Assembly: GCA_002440975.1 (NCBI GenBank) | Contig: DJWN01000137.1 | Span: 1-20,425 of the forward strand | Length of the DNA stretch: 20,425 nucleotides | DNA from: Bacteroidales bacterium UBA6229 | GTDB taxonomy: Bacteria > Bacteroidota > Bacteroidia > Bacteroidales > F082 | Direction of reading: 5' to 3' | Shown: positions 6,824 to 13,954 of the stretch, one piece after another | How positions within the stretch are numbered: position 1 is the stretch's first letter | How the letters are laid out: each line of letters starts with the position of its first letter | Program-made: the position numbers and the translations under genes | Notes under the pieces: generated by a model | What the model saw: the letters and a program-made list of their open reading frames with translations, nothing else | The model's database searches: none | Told to the model about the DNA's origin: nothing

Positions 6824-6856
6824 TTTTTCTAATATTCAATGATTTAAGTACTTTTG
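6824..6856 (+). promoter_or_regulatory. Promoter of the HEPN/MNT pair
   Basis: A perfect -7 box TACTTTTG at 6849-6856 is preceded, 20 bases upstream, by a T-run (6824-6828) in place of TTTG. Transcription would begin near 6861, leaving a leader of about 10 bases before the ATG at 6871. This supports that start over the longer open frame beginning at 6802. Confidence 0.55.
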
Positions 6857-6870
6857 TACAAAATGATAGT

Positions 6871-7272
6871 ATGAATGCTAAAACCATCCGGTGGAAACAG
6901 CGTTTTCAATATTTTGAAAAGGCAGCAGACAAATTAAAAGAGGGTGCTGCAATTTCTAATCCAGATGTTTTTCAGAAAGCAGGGCTTATCCAGATATTTG
7001 AAATCAGTTTTGAACTCGCCTGGAAAATCATGAAAGATTACCTGGAAGCTGAGGGGTTTTTGGAAATAAAATCACCACGCGATGCCATTAAACAAGCTTA
7101 CAATATCGAGTTGATTGCTCAGGGACATTTGTGGCTCGAAGCACTTGAAAATAGAAATCTTAGCATACAAACTTACAATGAAGCACTTGCCAATGAATTG
7201 GTAAACAATATCAAAAACAGCTACTTACCCTTGTTGCTGGACCTGAAAAATAAACTTTCACAAAAAATCTGA
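6871..7272 (+). CDS. HEPN protein of the HI0074 nucleotidyltransferase-substrate-binding family
   Basis: A 133-residue, all-helical protein of the HI0074 family, the HEPN half of HEPN/MNT toxin-antitoxin pairs. Family marks are RWKQRFQYFEKA at the start, FEISFELAWKIMKDYLE in the middle, SPRDAIKQAY, and WLEALENRN before the active site. In active HEPN RNases of this group the site reads R-N-x-x-x-H-x-Y. Here it is Arg95-Asn-Leu-Ser-Ile-Gln100-Thr-Tyr102, so the catalytic His is replaced by Gln while Arg and Tyr remain. The codon is CAA, one base from a His codon. It is therefore probably not an active RNase. The stop codon overlaps the start of the MNT gene by one base (TGATG), so the two are coupled. 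I chose ATG 6871 because the promoter and a terminator lie in the longer upstream extension. Confidence 0.9.
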   Translation: MNAKTIRWKQRFQYFEKAADKLKEGAAISNPDVFQKAGLIQIFEISFELAWKIMKDYLEAEGFLEIKSPRDAIKQAYNIELIAQGHLWLEALENRNLSIQTYNEALANELVNNIKNSYLPLLLDLKNKLSQKI

Positions 7273-7583
7273 TGTTTGGTCTTCAACAAGCTGACTTATT
7301 GCAGATTGAAGCAATCTTTACTCGCCATGCCGAACTTGAGAAAGTAATAATTTTTGGTAGTAGAGCATTAGGAAATTATAAGGCAGGCAGCGATGTGGAT
7401 TTGGCACTTTTTGGTAGTTTGCTGACTGAAAAAATAGTTTCCTCAATCCATTTTGAATTGAATGAAAACAGCCTGATGCCGTATTTTTTTGATGTAATTA
7501 ACTACCACAGCATCCGCACTGAATCATTAAAGGATCATATCAATCAGCAGGGCAAATTGATTTATGAAAGGAAAAATGTATAG
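7272..7583 (+). CDS. MNT-family minimal nucleotidyltransferase (antitoxin-like)
   Basis: A 103-residue minimal nucleotidyltransferase of the DNA polymerase beta superfamily, the partner of the upstream HEPN protein. The signature GSx10DxD is complete: Gly29-Ser30 in IIFGSRALG, then Asp41 and Asp43 in GSDVDLALFG. A third acidic residue is likely Asp74 in FFDVINYHS. All three metal-binding acids are present, so it should be active. In described HepT/MntA pairs the MNT enzyme adds AMP to the Tyr of the HEPN active site and so silences the toxin; that Tyr is kept here (Tyr102 of the neighbour). A terminator at 7592-7618 closes the two-gene operon. Confidence 0.92.
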   Translation: MFGLQQADLLQIEAIFTRHAELEKVIIFGSRALGNYKAGSDVDLALFGSLLTEKIVSSIHFELNENSLMPYFFDVINYHSIRTESLKDHINQQGKLIYERKNV

Positions 7584-7591
7584 ATAGAAAT

Positions 7592-7618
7592 CTGGCAGAA
7601 AATTCTACCAGGCTTTTT
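7592..7618 (+). terminator. Intrinsic terminator of the HEPN/MNT operon
   Basis: CTGG-c-AGA (7592-7599) pairs with TCT-a-CCAG (7604-7611) with one mismatch, around a loop AAAT. A run of five T (7614-7618) follows. Confidence 0.65.
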
Positions 7619-7640
7619 AATAATGCAATGCCAATTGAGC

Positions 7641-9113
7641 TTAATATGCCCTGGCAAAATAAACCCGCTGTGCCGATGGTTTTCCGCTGTAAATACAATT
7701 ACCTTCTTCGGGATAACCTTCAATCGGGATCAAACGAATGGTGGCTTTGGTTTCCTCCTTGATTTTTTGTTCTGTTTCGGAAGTGCCGTCCCAATGTGCC
7801 AACACAAAACCGCCTTTTTCGATCCTGTCCTTAAAATCGCTCCAATTATCAACTTTAAAAGTGTTTTCATTCCTGAAATCGAGGGCTTTCTGATAAAGAT
7901 TCTTTTGTATCTGCTCCAGCAAATTAGCTACTTTTTGCTCCAGATTTTGCTGATACAGCGATTCTTTTTCAAGGGTGTCTCTGCGTGCTACTTCAACAGT
8001 ATTGTTCTCAAGGTCGCGCGGCCCGATTGCCAACCGAAGCGGAACACCTTTCAATTCCCATTCCGCAAATTTATAGCCAGGTTTTTGTGTTGTACGGCTA
8101 TCGTATTTAACCCTGATTCCCTTTGTTTCCAAGGCTTTTTTAATTTCAATGGCTTTATCAGAAATCAACTCATACTGCTCATCATTTTTGTAAATCGGCA
8201 CGATAACAACCTGAATAGGAGCAAGTTTTGGAGGCACTACCAAGCCATTATCATCCGAATGCGACATGATAAGGGCTCCCATCAAACGTGTTGAAACGCC
8301 CCATGAGGTTGCCCAAACATAGTCCTGTTTGTTCTCTTTGTTCAGGAACTTCACATCGAAAGCTTTGGCAAAATTCTGTCCCAAAAAGTGAGAAGTGCCT
8401 GCCTGCAGTGCTTTCCCGTCCTGCATCAAAGCTTCAATACAATAAGTTTCGACAGCACCAGCAAAACGTTCGTTGGGCGACTTTACTCCTTTAAGCACAG
8501 GCACGGCCATCCACTCTTCAGCAAATTCAGCGTAAACCCGCAGCATCTGCTCTGCTTCGGCAATTGCCTCATCTTTAGTGGCATGAGCCGTATGGCCTTC
8601 CTGCCATAAAAATTCTGCCGTGCGCAAAAACAAACGTGTACGCATTTCCCAACGAACCACATTAGCCCATTGATTAATTAACAAAGGCAGGTCGCGATAG
8701 CTTTGAATCCAAGTGCGATAAGTGTCCCAGATAATTGTTTCTGAGGTCGGACGAACGATAAGTTCTTCTTCCAACTTAGCATCTTCATCAACAACAATCC
8801 CTTTTCCATTGGGATCATTTTTGAGTCGGTAATGGGTAACTACCGCACATTCTTTGGCAAAACCCTCCACATGGCTGGCTTCTTTGCTGAAAAAAGATTT
8901 TGGAATGAAAAGCGGAAAATAGGCATTTTCATGCCCTGTATCCTTAAACATCTTATCCAGAGCTTGTTGCATTCGCTCCCAGATGCCATATCCATAGGGT
9001 TTAATCACCATACAGCCTCTTACTGCTGAGTTTTCTGCCAGATCGGCTTTGGTAACAAGGTCGTTGTACCACTGAGAATAATTATCTTCGCGAGAGGTTA
9101 ATTCTTTGGCCAT
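7641..9113 (-). CDS. proS: Prolyl-tRNA synthetase (archaeal/eukaryotic-type, short)
   Basis: A 490-residue class II synthetase that joins proline to tRNA-Pro in the cytoplasm. Motif 1 lies around GYGIWERMQQALDKMF. The proline/ATP pocket shows RPTSETIIW, then motif 2 RWEMRTRLFLRTAEFLWQEG and the ligand loop GTSHFLGQNF. Motif 3 is WGVSTRLMGALIMSH. The anticodon-binding domain follows from VVIVPI, and the C-terminus ends in ARAY with the terminal Tyr typical of the archaeal/eukaryotic type. There is no editing (INS) domain. In the C-terminal zinc domain most metal-binding cysteines are lost (AHWDGTSETEQ, CIYSGK), so zinc binding is unlikely. The start MAKELTSRE at 9113 is chosen over an in-frame extension to 9158 because the promoter -7 box overlaps that extension. 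Confidence 0.96.
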   Translation of the reverse strand: MAKELTSREDNYSQWYNDLVTKADLAENSAVRGCMVIKPYGYGIWERMQQALDKMFKDTGHENAYFPLFIPKSFFSKEASHVEGFAKECAVVTHYRLKNDPNGKGIVVDEDAKLEEELIVRPTSETIIWDTYRTWIQSYRDLPLLINQWANVVRWEMRTRLFLRTAEFLWQEGHTAHATKDEAIAEAEQMLRVYAEFAEEWMAVPVLKGVKSPNERFAGAVETYCIEALMQDGKALQAGTSHFLGQNFAKAFDVKFLNKENKQDYVWATSWGVSTRLMGALIMSHSDDNGLVVPPKLAPIQVVIVPIYKNDEQYELISDKAIEIKKALETKGIRVKYDSRTTQKPGYKFAEWELKGVPLRLAIGPRDLENNTVEVARRDTLEKESLYQQNLEQKVANLLEQIQKNLYQKALDFRNENTFKVDNWSDFKDRIEKGGFVLAHWDGTSETEQKIKEETKATIRLIPIEGYPEEGNCIYSGKPSAQRVYFARAY

Positions 9114-9155
9114 GAATTTTTGGTATAGTATTTGTATTTTTTTGCGATGAAAATG

Positions 9156-9187
9156 CAAAATTAGTAAAATCCTTTAGGGATAACACA
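9156..9187 (-). promoter_or_regulatory. Promoter of proS
   Basis: On minus, TAATTTTG (9163-9156) is a perfect -7 box. TGTG (9187-9184), one mismatch from TTTG, lies 20 bases upstream. The leader to the ATG at 9113 would be about 38 bases. Confidence 0.6.
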
Positions 9188-9195
9188 TAAAAGTC

Positions 9196-9202
9196 GGGAG
9201 GA
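9196..9202 (+). promoter_or_regulatory. Strong Shine-Dalgarno site
   Basis: GGGAGGA, six bases before the ATG at 9209. No other gene in the window has such a site, which fits the phylum's general lack of Shine-Dalgarno use and makes this one stand out. It also fixes the start of the lipoprotein gene. Confidence 0.7.
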
Positions 9203-9208
9203 CGAAAA

Positions 9209-10675
9209 ATGAAAACTTTAAATTTAACCTTCATCGCACTGGTTCTGCTCACAGCAGGATGTGCTTCGAGCGGTGCTGTTTACGACGATGTTTATTATTC
9301 GCGGAACGGCAACGCAACACCTGCTTCCGGAAAACAGGAAAAACTGGCTGAAGCAAGTCCCAACAAAACTTACACTTCGGCAACTGTTAAAAGTAGCAGC
9401 AATTACGATTATGAAACCTATTATCAGGACGATGCTGCACAGAACGTGACCACTGTTCAGGCCGAGCCGGTTTATCAAACCTCCGAAACAGTAACCGAAA
9501 CCGACGGCACCACCTACACCACTACCGAAACTTATTACGACAGTGATTACACCAGCCGGATAAGAAGGTTTGGCTCAGGTTCGTCTTCCAATTTTGGTTA
9601 TTACGACAGCTACAACACCAATTGTTATGATTGTGGTGGAAGTAATTTCTACTTTGGAATAGGATATCCTTATGGCTGGTCGTTCGGATACAGCTATGGT
9701 TATCCTTACTATGGAAGCCGCTATTACAGTCCTTTCTACAGACCTTACTACGGTTACGGCTGGGGTGGATATTATGATCCTTTCTTCTATGATCCATGGT
9801 ACGCCTGGGGCCCTAGTTGGGGCTGGGGTGGCTCCTACTGGAGAGGATACAACCATGGCTATCGGAATGGTTATTATAATGGCTACTACGATGGTGGCGG
9901 CTGGGGATATCCGGATTATGGCCGTTCGAACAGATATTATGGACATAGAAGTAGTCTGGCCGGAGGAACGCCACACACTACCGGAAGTGCCAGAGGTGTG
10001 AGAGGATCTGGTGACAATAACAAAGAAACCATTGTTGGCAGTCGTGGCACACGAACCGGATCCACAACCGGTGGAAGCACTGTTACAGATAGAACCACCT
10101 CCGCAAGAGGTAGCAACACAGGCGAAAACAGAGGCAACACCGAACAAAGGCAAACTGTAGATCGCCAGGCCAGGCCTGCAAGCACTACAAACAGGATCGA
10201 AAGGCCACAAACTGAAAGAGCTACAACAACACAGCGTGAAGCCCAACCTACAGCAAACGAAAAGGTTACGGAATACAGAAACAGGTATCAGAGGCCGGCT
10301 GAAAATGCCACAACGCCTAATAATACCAGATATGAAAGGCCGAAAACCTACACTTCGCCCAGCGATCGTCAGCCACGCTCAAGCTCTGAGTATGTGAGAC
10401 CACAACGCGACACAAGAAGTACCAGCACACAATCTTCAGGTAATTCTACTATCCAGTCGCGTCCCTCAACTACCAGACAGTCGCCAACTTATTCGAGTCC
10501 GTCGCGAAATACAAACACAAGAAGCTACAGCACGCCTTCCAGAAGTACAAGCTCACCATCAGGAAGCTCATCCGGAACGATTTCGAGAAGCTCGTCCGGG
10601 AGCAGCTCAAGTGGAAGTACAAGTAGCGGAAGCAGCAGCTCTTCCGGAAGCTCTTCGCGAGGAGGCAGACGATAG
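9209..10675 (+). CDS. Low-complexity Tyr/Gly/Trp-rich lipoprotein
   Basis: A 488-residue protein I do not recognise beyond its build. Residues 1-18 form a lipoprotein signal (LLTAGC lipobox, Cys18). Residues 20-115 are Thr/Tyr-rich. Residues about 125-265 are extremely rich in Tyr, Gly, Trp and Pro, with repeated YYG, GYG, GWGG and YPYY units, like silk- or amyloid-type sequences. The rest is Arg/Thr/Ser-rich and disordered, closing with Ser/Gly repeats and GGRR. Such architectures suggest a structural or adhesive surface protein, but this is inference. The start is set by a strong Shine-Dalgarno site (9196-9202). It is divergent from proS and ends at a terminator (10717-10759). The 223-codon frame on the other strand within it is an artefact of the biased composition. 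Confidence 0.85.
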   Translation: MKTLNLTFIALVLLTAGCASSGAVYDDVYYSRNGNATPASGKQEKLAEASPNKTYTSATVKSSSNYDYETYYQDDAAQNVTTVQAEPVYQTSETVTETDGTTYTTTETYYDSDYTSRIRRFGSGSSSNFGYYDSYNTNCYDCGGSNFYFGIGYPYGWSFGYSYGYPYYGSRYYSPFYRPYYGYGWGGYYDPFFYDPWYAWGPSWGWGGSYWRGYNHGYRNGYYNGYYDGGGWGYPDYGRSNRYYGHRSSLAGGTPHTTGSARGVRGSGDNNKETIVGSRGTRTGSTTGGSTVTDRTTSARGSNTGENRGNTEQRQTVDRQARPASTTNRIERPQTERATTTQREAQPTANEKVTEYRNRYQRPAENATTPNNTRYERPKTYTSPSDRQPRSSSEYVRPQRDTRSTSTQSSGNSTIQSRPSTTRQSPTYSSPSRNTNTRSYSTPSRSTSSPSGSSSGTISRSSSGSSSSGSTSSGSSSSSGSSSRGGRR

Positions 10676-10716
10676 GCTGTCATGGATGCACAAATTCAGG
10701 TAAATGATTATTTAAT

Positions 10717-10759
10717 AAAACCCACAAAACTGCTCACAGAAGTAAATTGTGGGTTTTTT
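10717..10759 (+). terminator. Intrinsic terminator of the Tyr/Gly-rich lipoprotein gene
   Basis: AAAACCCACAA (10717-10727) pairs perfectly with TTGTGGGTTTT (10747-10757) around a 19-base loop, with a T-run to 10759. It sits inside the longer open frame that begins at 10682, which argues that the next gene starts at 10781. Confidence 0.8.
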
Positions 10760-10780
10760 ATTCGAAATAAAAAAGAAACT

Positions 10781-12331
10781 ATGAAAAGGATTAAGCTAAT
10801 AGGAATAATACTGCTACTAACAAGCTTTGCACAGGCACAAAACGAAGTAGATGCCTTAGTTTTTTCGCAGAGCTTTTATCAGGGAACAGCCCGAAGCATG
10901 GCCATGGGCGGGGCATTCGGGGCACTTGGTGCCGACTTTTCAACACTCAGCACTAACCCTGCCGGAATGGGACTTTACCGAAGCTCGGAGTTTACTTTTA
11001 CGCCTGAGATTTCGACCGGAAAAACCGCTTCGACCTATAATGGAATGTTTGGCGAAGATTCCAGAACAAACCTGGGTATAAGCAATTTAGGTTTTATAAT
11101 TACCAATCCCATTCCCGAAGGAACTACCTCAACTCCATGGAGATACTACCAGTTTGCTTTTGGAATGAACCGAACCAACAGCTTCAACAACAGAAGCTTT
11201 ATCCGGGGTGATAACGATGAACATTCACTGGTAGATGTTTATCTGGATGAAATTTGGAGTACTTATCCCAATGATAAAGATATTGCTGATAAATTTCCTT
11301 TCGACATTTTTCCGGCATGGAGTGTTTATGTGATAGACACGATTCGAAATGAAGATGGTGACCTTATTTATTCCAGTCCGGTGCCTCCGGGTGGTATTCG
11401 CCAGCAAAAGCAAACCAAAACCTGGGGATCAAACAGTGAGTGGTTGTTTGCCGCCAGTGCCAATCTGGACGATAAGTTATTCCTGGGTGCAACGGTGGGT
11501 TTGCCTTATATACGCTTCTTCGAAGAATCAGTTTATAGCGAATATGATGCAGCAGATGCCGATCCCTACTTCGATGAATGGAACTACAAAGAAACCCGCG
11601 AATCGAAAGGCTGGGGAATAAATCTGAAATTAGGAGCCATATTGTGGCCGGTTGAATGGTTGCGCATTGGGGCAGCCTTTCATACACCAACATATTACTA
11701 TGGATTAAATGACGTATGGTACACCAGTACTGATGCCACATTAGTTCCTTTTTACAGCACCGAAATGGTTTATAATCGGAAAGACTCACCTACCGGAGAA
11801 TATGAATATGAATTAACAACTCCCCTAAAAGCCATCGGAAGCGTTGCTTTTATTATTGGCAAATATGGCTCGGTGAGTGCCGATTACGAGTTTGTGGATT
11901 ACAGCAATATGAAACTTCGGTCAGTAGCCGTCTGTTATTGGCCGGTGCCACTCCTGATGTCAGATTACAGCAATATGAAACTTCGGTCAGTAGGTTATTC
12001 ATTTACAGATGAAAACGATAACATCAAAGACATCTACGGTTCAACGGCCAATCTGAGATTGGGAACAGAGTGGCGCTTCAGTAATCTCAGTTTCAGAGCA
12101 GGTTATGCCATTTATGGCAGTCCCTATGCTAAGGGCAATGATTTTGAACTCACAAACCTGTCGTTTGGAATTGGTTATTCCGAGCGTGATTTTAGTCTGG
12201 ATCTGGCTTATGTGAATGGCCAGAGATCAAACAATTATTATTTATACAGCTCCGTAAACTGGGAAACCAATCCTGCCAAACAAGAATTTACTTCCAATCA
12301 TTTTGCACTTACTGCACGATTTAAATTCTGA
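10781..12331 (+). CDS. OmpP1/FadL-like outer membrane beta-barrel protein
   Basis: A 516-residue outer-membrane protein. A signal peptide (MKRIKLIGIILLLTSFAQAQ, cut after AQA) is followed by the region SMAMGGAFGALGADFSTLST, then NPAGMGLYRSSEFTFTPE. This is the glycine-rich N-terminal plug signature of OmpP1/FadL/TodX-type proteins, which carry hydrophobic compounds across the outer membrane. Amphipathic strands fill the rest and the last strand ends HFALTARFKF, with the C-terminal Phe needed for barrel insertion. The start at 10781 is chosen because a terminator lies in the upstream extension. A 31-base perfect direct repeat (11897-11927 and 11963-11993) inserts 22 extra residues in frame at about 378-399, including an atypical Cys/Pro-rich piece (AVCYWPVPLLM). 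The exact cargo is unknown. Confidence 0.88.
   Translation: MKRIKLIGIILLLTSFAQAQNEVDALVFSQSFYQGTARSMAMGGAFGALGADFSTLSTNPAGMGLYRSSEFTFTPEISTGKTASTYNGMFGEDSRTNLGISNLGFIITNPIPEGTTSTPWRYYQFAFGMNRTNSFNNRSFIRGDNDEHSLVDVYLDEIWSTYPNDKDIADKFPFDIFPAWSVYVIDTIRNEDGDLIYSSPVPPGGIRQQKQTKTWGSNSEWLFAASANLDDKLFLGATVGLPYIRFFEESVYSEYDAADADPYFDEWNYKETRESKGWGINLKLGAILWPVEWLRIGAAFHTPTYYYGLNDVWYTSTDATLVPFYSTEMVYNRKDSPTGEYEYELTTPLKAIGSVAFIIGKYGSVSADYEFVDYSNMKLRSVAVCYWPVPLLMSDYSNMKLRSVGYSFTDENDNIKDIYGSTANLRLGTEWRFSNLSFRAGYAIYGSPYAKGNDFELTNLSFGIGYSERDFSLDLAYVNGQRSNNYYLYSSVNWETNPAKQEFTSNHFALTARFKF
11897..11993 (+). repeat. 31-bp perfect direct repeat with 35-bp spacer inside the porin gene
   Basis: The block at 11897-11927 returns unchanged at 11963-11993, a period of 66 bases (22 codons), so the reading frame is kept. 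It repeats the residues DYSNMKLRSV. The 35-base spacer between the copies encodes sequence unlike a beta-barrel strand and matches nothing else I can see in the window. Confidence 0.95.
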
Positions 12332-12352
12332 TTAATTGGCTCTGATCAGCCT

Positions 12353-12391
12353 AAAAAAAATGAGATGACAGTAGGTTATCTCATTTTTTTT
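12353..12391. terminator. Bidirectional terminator between convergent genes
   Basis: AAAAAAAATGAGAT (12353-12366) pairs perfectly over 14 positions with ATCTCATTTTTTTT (12378-12391) around an 11-base loop. It serves the porin gene on plus. On minus it overlaps the last codons of the TPR gene and can stop that transcript too. Confidence 0.9.
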
Positions 12392-13868
12392 GTAAACGGT
12401 TTAGGCCTGCTTTGGCCTTCTGATGAATACTGATCCGGTAATTGTCGGGTTTCATCCCCAGACATTTCTCATAGGCTCCGATAGCCCTATCAGCATTATT
12501 TTGTATCTCATATAGTTCGCCCAGCTTCAGTGCTGCATTGGCTGCATAGTAATACGGCAACTTTTCGCCCAGCAGAATTGTTTGCTTATAATTTTGGATT
12601 GCAGCCTCCTGTTTGGCTAACCGATCTGCCACCCTGCCCTGCCGGTAATGATATTCAATTAAATCTTTTTCCTGAAACCCGGAAGGCGTAATTGCTTCCA
12701 GAACTGCTTCGGCTTGCCGATAATACCCTCCGTCGAAAAGCAAACGCGACTTCAATAGCTCAGGATGATAAATTATTTGATTTTCAGCATCATAAATTGC
12801 CTGCTTATCTGCATCCACCTGAACTTTTGAATATTTTCGTACTGCTTTCAATGCTTGCAAATAAGTACTTGTATCTCCCTTTATCAAATCCATCCAGGCA
12901 ATTTTGCGCAGCGCATCAGCTTTGTAATTACTCCCTCTGAAACTGGCTTCATACTTTTGAAAATAGATCATTGCTCTCTGATCCAGCTTTCGCGACAAGG
13001 TTTCGGCATAGAGGTAATCGAGGTAAAAAAAAGGTATATCCATTTCAAAATTATCGCGAACCTCAAGCAGTTTTTCTGCATCATCATTTTTCCCGCTCCG
13101 CATCAACAGATTCGCTTCAGCATAAAGCAAGAGTGGTGTTTTGTCTTCAATCTTTTTCAGCTCCTCCATTACGCGTTGAGCCGCAAGCGTATCAGTACTC
13201 AGGTTAATTTCGATAAAACTCAAATAAAACAAGGTTTCAGGCAACCATATCGCATTTTTTTCATCCTCCTTTGCCAGCTGCGCAAGTTGCCAAAGCTGCA
13301 TTCTGCCTTGCTGTATGCTGCCTTCCATCCCGGCCATGTCCAATGCCCAGGTGTATTCAGGCGGAACAGTCCCCAAAATGGCATTCAACAACCCTGCACC
13401 AAGCAGATTTGGTGCAAAATCAGGAAAGTGCTCCTGATTTGCTTTCAGTAAAAAATAAGCCTTTCTGATCTCAAGTGCAGCCGTAAAATATTCTTTAAAT
13501 TTCAATCGGCTAAAGGCCCATTGCAGATTTACAACAGCCAACGACCATTTTTTAAAAGGTTCATGATCAGACAATTTTTCCAACTGCTTTAGCCTTGATT
13601 TACGATTTGATTCTTTCGCTTTGAAAACCGACTCTTCTTCCAAAATAAAAATCTGCAGAAAGTCCTGATAGTTTTCAATCAATGCAACACAGGCATTTGG
13701 CTCAGATTCAGCCTTAAAATCGGCCAATAGCTGACTGGCTTTCTCAAACTGCAGATTCAATGTTGCCTGATAAGCTTCCTGACATGTTGTGTCAAAACCC
13801 CATTTGGAAGCTACTACTCTTAAAGCCAACAAGTTAAATAAAACTAAAAAAAACAGGAGTTTTCGCAA
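12381..13868 (-). CDS. Exported tetratricopeptide-repeat protein
   Basis: A 495-residue, mostly helical protein with a signal peptide (MRKLLFFLVLFNLLALRVVA, cut near ASK). Helix pairs of TPR type run through its length; the clearest units are near the C-terminus: YYAANAALKLGELYEIQNN followed by ADRAIGAYEKCLGMKPDNYR, and an earlier one around IEYHYRQGRVADRLAKQEAA. The central GAGLLNAILGTVPPEYTWAL segment is hydrophobic and less typical. TPR arrays bind other proteins; no partner is evident from the neighbours. The gene lies downstream of the zinc-ribbon gene but a terminator at 13901-13932 separates them, so it is probably a single-gene unit. I cannot assign a specific role. Confidence 0.85.
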   Translation of the reverse strand: MRKLLFFLVLFNLLALRVVASKWGFDTTCQEAYQATLNLQFEKASQLLADFKAESEPNACVALIENYQDFLQIFILEEESVFKAKESNRKSRLKQLEKLSDHEPFKKWSLAVVNLQWAFSRLKFKEYFTAALEIRKAYFLLKANQEHFPDFAPNLLGAGLLNAILGTVPPEYTWALDMAGMEGSIQQGRMQLWQLAQLAKEDEKNAIWLPETLFYLSFIEINLSTDTLAAQRVMEELKKIEDKTPLLLYAEANLLMRSGKNDDAEKLLEVRDNFEMDIPFFYLDYLYAETLSRKLDQRAMIYFQKYEASFRGSNYKADALRKIAWMDLIKGDTSTYLQALKAVRKYSKVQVDADKQAIYDAENQIIYHPELLKSRLLFDGGYYRQAEAVLEAITPSGFQEKDLIEYHYRQGRVADRLAKQEAAIQNYKQTILLGEKLPYYYAANAALKLGELYEIQNNADRAIGAYEKCLGMKPDNYRISIHQKAKAGLNRLQKK

Positions 13869-13900
13869 GGTACAATTTGAATTAGATAGGTAAAACTAAC

Positions 13901-13932
13901 AAAAAAGGGAACAACTAAACTGCTATTCCCTT
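13901..13932 (-). terminator. Intrinsic terminator of the NIF3/zinc-ribbon operon
   Basis: On minus, AAGGGAA (13932-13926) pairs with TTCCCTT (13911-13905), followed by a T-run (13906-13901). It lies 22 bases beyond the stop of the zinc-ribbon gene. Confidence 0.65.
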
Positions 13933-13954
13933 CAATGATAATGTTTTCTTCAAC

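Noticed and set aside
6802..6870. Upstream extension of the HEPN gene to an ATG at 6802
   Set aside because: It includes half of a terminator hairpin and the promoter; the family start is at 6871.
7623..8294. Long open frame of 223 codons on plus, antisense to proS
   Set aside because: It lies wholly opposite the proS coding sequence, shows no family motifs, and its composition is what the complement of a coding strand gives.
9575..10246. 223-codon open frame on minus inside the Tyr/Gly-rich lipoprotein gene
   Set aside because: The biased composition of the real gene removes stop codons from the other frames; the product would be a low-complexity shadow.
10682..10780. Upstream extension of the porin gene to an ATG at 10682
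   Set aside because: The extension contains the terminator of the preceding gene, and the signal peptide begins at the ATG at 10781.
12855..13451. 198-codon open frame on plus
   Set aside because: It is antisense to the TPR protein gene, which has a signal peptide, repeats and terminators in the expected places.
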